Assembly: GCA_016742125.1 (NCBI GenBank)
Contig: JACVCM010000050.1
Location: 1 to 23,736 of the forward strand
DNA length: 23,736 bases
Origin: Sphingomonadaceae bacterium
GTDB lineage: Bacteria; Pseudomonadota; Alphaproteobacteria; Sphingomonadales; Sphingomonadaceae
Direction: 5' to 3'
Positions 21,399 to 23,736 of the stretch are shown here, in pieces (positions within the stretch are counted from its first letter, which is position 1; every line of letters begins with the position of its first letter). The notes beneath the pieces are model-generated. The model searched no databases and was not told the DNA's origin. It saw nothing but the letters and a program-made list of their open reading frames with translations. The position numbers and the translations under genes are program-made.

Positions 21399-22235
21399 TT
21401 ACCTGGTGGCCGGGCGGCAGTCCTTGAGCCAGATGACATGCTTGTACTCGTCGAAATCCTCGACAATACCGGTCAGCTTGATGCTTTTTCTGGGCTTGAG
21501 CTGCAAGGAATAGGCAGCCTGCCCCGGCGCCATGTAACAGACGATATCGGTTTTGAACGGTGCTGTGTTGGGGAGCCGGATGACCTCCTCCCAGGGATCT
21601 GGCACATCATAACCTATCCTGAATTTGTCACCGTCCTTGGTCACATAATCGACCGTGCCGTCGATGGTGTAGCTCTTGCCCTTATAGCGGGTCAAAACGC
21701 CAGCAGGGTTGCGCTCGGTGTCCTTTGAAACCTGATGCGAAAAGGCCAGCGCGCTCATTGCCACTGGAGCTGCCTGGACGGTCTGCGCATTCTTGCCCTT
21801 GGCGGCAAGAGCCAGCCCCGCCTTGCCGCCCTTCAATTGGTTCAGCATTCCGCACATTTCGGTCATGGCATCGGCTTCCTTCACCATCATGCCGGCACGC
21901 AGCTTGGCGTCCATCACGACCGTACCAACCTTGGCCTCGTTGGTTGCTGTAATCTGGATGGGAAAGGCTCGGGCTTTCCCGGTCATGGGTTGCTCGATCA
22001 ACATGCTGCCGAATTCGGCCTCGTCAGCCATGATGTCATAACCCTTGGCCGCGACGATGCCGTTGAGTTGCCCCACCGCGCTCGCCGGCGGCATGTTCGC
22101 GACCCGCACGCTCGCCGTGAAGCGCAGCCCGGTGACGGCATTTCCCTTCTTGGCAAAAGTCTCTTCGCAAGTGGCGGCTTGGGCGGCGGTGGAAGCGCCA
22201 GCCAGTAGCGCGGCGGTCAGAATGAAACGATGCAC
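21399..22235 (-). CDS. Exported protein with C-terminal OB-fold (tRNA_anti-like) domain
   Basis: A 278-residue protein with a signal peptide ending about residue 20 (STAAQA|A). The N-terminal half contains ASVRVANMPPASAVGQLNGI and repeats the theme of a small alpha/beta domain. The C-terminal half (about 180-275: YKGKSYTIDGTVDYVTKDGD, DIVCYMAPGQAAYSLQLKPR, IKLTGIVEDFDEYKHVIWLK) is the OB-fold of the tRNA_anti-like family, usually found in exported proteins of unknown role and not evidence of RNA binding. The start is GTG at 22235, with GGAGG 4 bases upstream. It lies 85 bases upstream of the P450 on the same strand. Confidence 0.78.
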   Translation of the reverse strand: MHRFILTAALLAGASTAAQAATCEETFAKKGNAVTGLRFTASVRVANMPPASAVGQLNGIVAAKGYDIMADEAEFGSMLIEQPMTGKARAFPIQITATNEAKVGTVVMDAKLRAGMMVKEADAMTEMCGMLNQLKGGKAGLALAAKGKNAQTVQAAPVAMSALAFSHQVSKDTERNPAGVLTRYKGKSYTIDGTVDYVTKDGDKFRIGYDVPDPWEEVIRLPNTAPFKTDIVCYMAPGQAAYSLQLKPRKSIKLTGIVEDFDEYKHVIWLKDCRPATR

Positions 22236-22352
22236 AAATCCTCCGTCTTGTCGTCGGCGGTCGATGCCGCCAACGCCGGACTATCGGGAGGTTGTCGCAA
22301 AGCTTTGTCATACTAGGTATCATTCGCCGCGCACGGGCAGCGCGGTCTGCGC

Positions 22353-22835
22353 TTATTTATACATCCCCTCGCGCAGGTTGATCCCGTGCTCGATCCACAC
22401 CTTGAGCGCGCACAGCATCTGCGACCAGCCTTGGCAATTGCCATAAGAGGCGCTGAGCGCGCCCTGATTCTCGCGCCAGCCCTCCTCGGCGATCTCGACC
22501 AGCGTGCGGCCGTCGTCGAGACCCTTGAAGCTCATCGTCACGCGCGTGCGATAATCGGCGCCCTTCAGCTCGCCGCCCTCGACGTTCGGCGCTTCGCCCT
22601 CGTTCGCCTGCCATTCGAGGACGATCTTCTCGCCCTCCACCACCTCGATCACATAGACCGGGAAGGCGCCCGGAAAGTCGTGGAAATCCCACTCCACCGT
22701 CGCACCGGTCTCCAGCCGGCCCTTCGCGCCGCCCGTGGTAAAATAGTTCGATAGCTTTGCGGGGTCGGCGACCGCCTCGAACACCTCGTGCACCGGCTTC
22801 GCGATCCGCGCCGCGACCCTGAATTTCAGTTCCAT
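22353..22835 (-). CDS. SRPBCC / AHSA1-type START-like domain protein
   Basis: A 160-residue Bet v 1-like fold protein of the AHSA1/SRPBCC group: VAARIAKPVHEVFEAVADPA, KLSNYFTTGG, TVEWDFHDFPGAF, EKIVLEWQANEG and a C-terminal helix GWSQMLCALKVWIEHGINL. Such proteins bind hydrophobic ligands and are often controlled by a neighbouring ArsR-type regulator. The ATG at 22835 is chosen because GGAG lies 7 bases upstream; a GTG two codons earlier is closer to the ribosome site than usual. It is divergent from the ArsR gene at 22884, with a shared operator between them. Confidence 0.88.
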   Translation of the reverse strand: MELKFRVAARIAKPVHEVFEAVADPAKLSNYFTTGGAKGRLETGATVEWDFHDFPGAFPVYVIEVVEGEKIVLEWQANEGEAPNVEGGELKGADYRTRVTMSFKGLDDGRTLVEIAEEGWRENQGALSASYGNCQGWSQMLCALKVWIEHGINLREGMYK

Positions 22836-22865
22836 GTTCACTCTCCGCTTGAGTCGCAGCCTTTT

Positions 22866-22885
22866 ATGTTATATTTATATAACAT
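22866..22885. promoter_or_regulatory. Perfect 8-4-8 dyad, probable ArsR operator
   Basis: ATGTTATA (22866-22873) and TATAACAT (22878-22885) are perfect complements around TTTA, an AT-rich island in GC-rich DNA between the divergent ArsR and SRPBCC genes. It overlaps the first two bases of the ArsR start codon and contains TATAAC-like -10 sequences. This is the expected layout of an autorepressing ArsR-family operator. Confidence 0.7.
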
Positions 22886-23210
22886 GTCAATTCACGACCA
22901 GTTCGACGCGACCTTCAAGGCGCTCGCCTCGCCGATCCGGCGGCAGATACTGGACGACCTCAAGGACCAGCCGCTCACCACCGGAACGCTGTGCGGCCAT
23001 TTCGCCGACATCGACCGCTGCACGGTGATGCAACATCTGAAAGTGCTGGAGGATGCGGGGCCCGTCATCGCCGAACGCCGCGGGCGTGAGCGCTGGAATC
23101 ATCTCAACGCGATGCCGATCCAGGATATCCACGACCGCTGGATCGGTCCCCATGCCGCGGCTGCGACCGCGCGGCTGGCGCGGTTCAAGCAGAGCATGGA
23201 AAGCGACTAG
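22884..23210 (+). CDS. ArsR-family winged-helix transcriptional regulator
   Basis: A 108-residue regulator: FKALASPIRRQILDDLKDQP is the ArsR entry helix, and DIDRCTVMQHLKVLEDAGPV the recognition helix, where most relatives read S-x-x-SQHLxxLxxAGLV. The wing is VIAERRGRERWNHLNAMPIQ and the C-terminus holds RWIGPHAAAATARLARFKQ. No metal-binding Cys pair is seen, so it is of the non-metal type often paired with SRPBCC proteins. The ATG at 22884 has no ribosome site because the operator dyad abuts it, so the message may be leaderless. An ATG at 22866 gives an unlikely extension. The stop overlaps the stop of the converging gene (CTAG). Confidence 0.9.
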   Translation: MSIHDQFDATFKALASPIRRQILDDLKDQPLTTGTLCGHFADIDRCTVMQHLKVLEDAGPVIAERRGRERWNHLNAMPIQDIHDRWIGPHAAAATARLARFKQSMESD

Positions 23211-23458
23211 GCCAGCCGCTGCACCTCGACGCTTTCGGCGCTCATGAAATGGATGAAGGCATCGCGAATGCGGGCGCCGTGTTCGTGGCACAAGACCTGA
23301 TCGATGGTGAGCTTGTCGCCTTCGGCGAGGAAAGCCCAATAGGCGAACTGATTCGCCGAGACATGCCCGCTTTCCGGAAAATAATCGGTCACATGCCGGG
23401 GCTCGTCATCGACGACGCCGCCGCAATAGCCAAACTGGACGCAGGTCCATTGGAGCAG
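23207..23458 (-). CDS. Small uncharacterised protein, start uncertain
   Basis: About 83 residues in the chosen form: LQWTCVQFGYCGGVVDDEPR, HVTDYFPESGHVSANQFAYW, AFLAEGDKLTIDQVLCHEHG, then RIRDAFIHFMSAESVEVQRL. I do not recognise a named family, though the HVTDYFPESGxVxANQF phrase looks like a conserved small domain. The frame is open further upstream, through a terminator hairpin, into the M2 peptidase's C-terminus. No ATG occurs in the conserved part; the CTG at 23458 is used here because the conserved sequence starts just after it. GTG at 23392 (61 residues) or GTG at 23521 (overlapping the M2 stop) are the alternatives. The stop overlaps that of ArsR. Confidence 0.5.
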   Translation of the reverse strand: MLQWTCVQFGYCGGVVDDEPRHVTDYFPESGHVSANQFAYWAFLAEGDKLTIDQVLCHEHGARIRDAFIHFMSAESVEVQRLA

Positions 23459-23464
23459 TGCATC

Positions 23465-23498
23465 AAAACCCCTTCCCGCCGTATCGGGCGGGAAGGGG
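23465..23498 (-). terminator. Rho-independent terminator of the M2 peptidase gene
   Basis: CCCCTTCCCGCC (23469-23480) and GGCGGGAAGGGG (23487-23498) form a perfect 12-bp stem with a 6-base loop. On the minus strand it is followed by TTTT (23468-23465), 17 bases after the M2 stop codon. The CCCTTCCCGCC arm resembles that of the hairpin at 16794. Confidence 0.8.
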
Positions 23499-23514
23499 GG
23501 TTGTTTGAAGCCTC

Positions 23515-23736
23515 TTACCACCCCGACGGCTTGCCCTTGTTCTGCGCGTCGAGCCATTTCTTCAGCGGCGCGAAATAGGCCGCCATCGCCTTGCCCGACA
23601 TTTCGCGGCTGCCGGTGAAGGCCTGCAGCGCGTCGGGCCACGGCTTCGACGCGCCCATCTCCAGCATCGCGTTCAGCTTCGCGCCGACCTCCTTGTTGCC
23701 GTAGAAGGAGCAGCGGTGGAGCGGCCCCTTCCAGCC
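23515..23736 (-). CDS. M2-family (ACE-like) peptidyl-dipeptidase, C-terminal fragment (partial)
   Basis: The last 73 residues of a minus-strand gene whose body lies beyond the right edge. GWKGPLHRCSFYGNKEVGAK, LNAMLEMGASKPWPDALQAF, AAYFAPLKKWLDAQNKGKPS and the ending GW match the C-terminal helices of angiotensin-converting-enzyme-like M2 zinc peptidases, including the LHRC-x-xY and AxAxYFxPLxxWLxxQN segments. The zinc-binding HExxH motif would be upstream, outside the window. A terminator follows the TAA. The reading frame is intact to the edge. Confidence 0.85.
   Translation of the reverse strand, partial: GWKGPLHRCSFYGNKEVGAKLNAMLEMGASKPWPDALQAFTGSREMSGKAMAAYFAPLKKWLDAQNKGKPSGW

Overview
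The window is a GC-rich chromosomal segment that looks like a sphingomonad (Alphaproteobacteria, order Sphingomonadales; Sphingopyxis or Sphingorhabdus type). The assignment rests on gene content and protein style: an xseA / DUF2093 / M23 peptidase cluster beside purD, a CYP153-type P450, an M2 dipeptidase, a stand-alone LuxR-type regulator, and many Ala-rich proteins with AxA-type signal peptides. No rRNA, tRNA, insertion sequence or CRISPR array was seen.

Layout. Positions 1-3645 (minus strand) hold the start of a lipoprotein gene cut by the window edge, a TIR/TolB-like/TPR membrane signalling protein, and an iron-sulfur L-serine dehydratase (sdaA). Positions 3904-6949 (plus) are a five-gene operon: two tandem secreted Asn/Gln-rich paralogs, a small exported protein with an internal double-glycine motif, an exported C39-family cysteine peptidase, and a second exported double-glycine protein, closed by a strong terminator. 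Converging on it (6963-9095, minus) are a Crp/Fnr-type regulator and, 3 bases downstream, an outer-membrane beta-barrel protein with a periplasmic coiled coil. Positions 9476-12113 (plus) hold a small LuxR-type DNA-binding protein and a PAS-GGDEF-EAL-PilZ-like c-di-GMP enzyme. Positions 12128-16788 are housekeeping: xseA with DUF2093 and M23 (minus), facing purD (plus), then a membrane-anchored helix-hairpin-helix protein. Positions 16827-18769 (minus) are a compact SCO1 / YcgN / YgjP / DUF1272 cluster. The right part holds an ankyrin protein, msrB, a CYP153 P450, an OB-fold (tRNA_anti-like) exported protein, a divergent ArsR / SRPBCC pair with a clear operator, a small uncharacterised gene, and the C-terminus of an M2 peptidase.

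The most interesting part is 3904-9095. The combination of two secreted Asn/Gln-rich repeat proteins, an exported C39 peptidase and a coiled-coil plus beta-barrel outer-membrane protein is the component set of the Pseudomonas Fap functional-amyloid system (FapB/FapC, FapD, FapF). I infer a Fap-like fibre secretion system in an alphaproteobacterium. It has two additions: a pair of exported paralogs sharing a DEL-x-EQRGG motif that flank the peptidase and look like its substrates, and a dedicated Crp-family regulator. The c-di-GMP enzyme and LuxR regulator next door would suit a surface-attachment island, but that link is inferred from position only.
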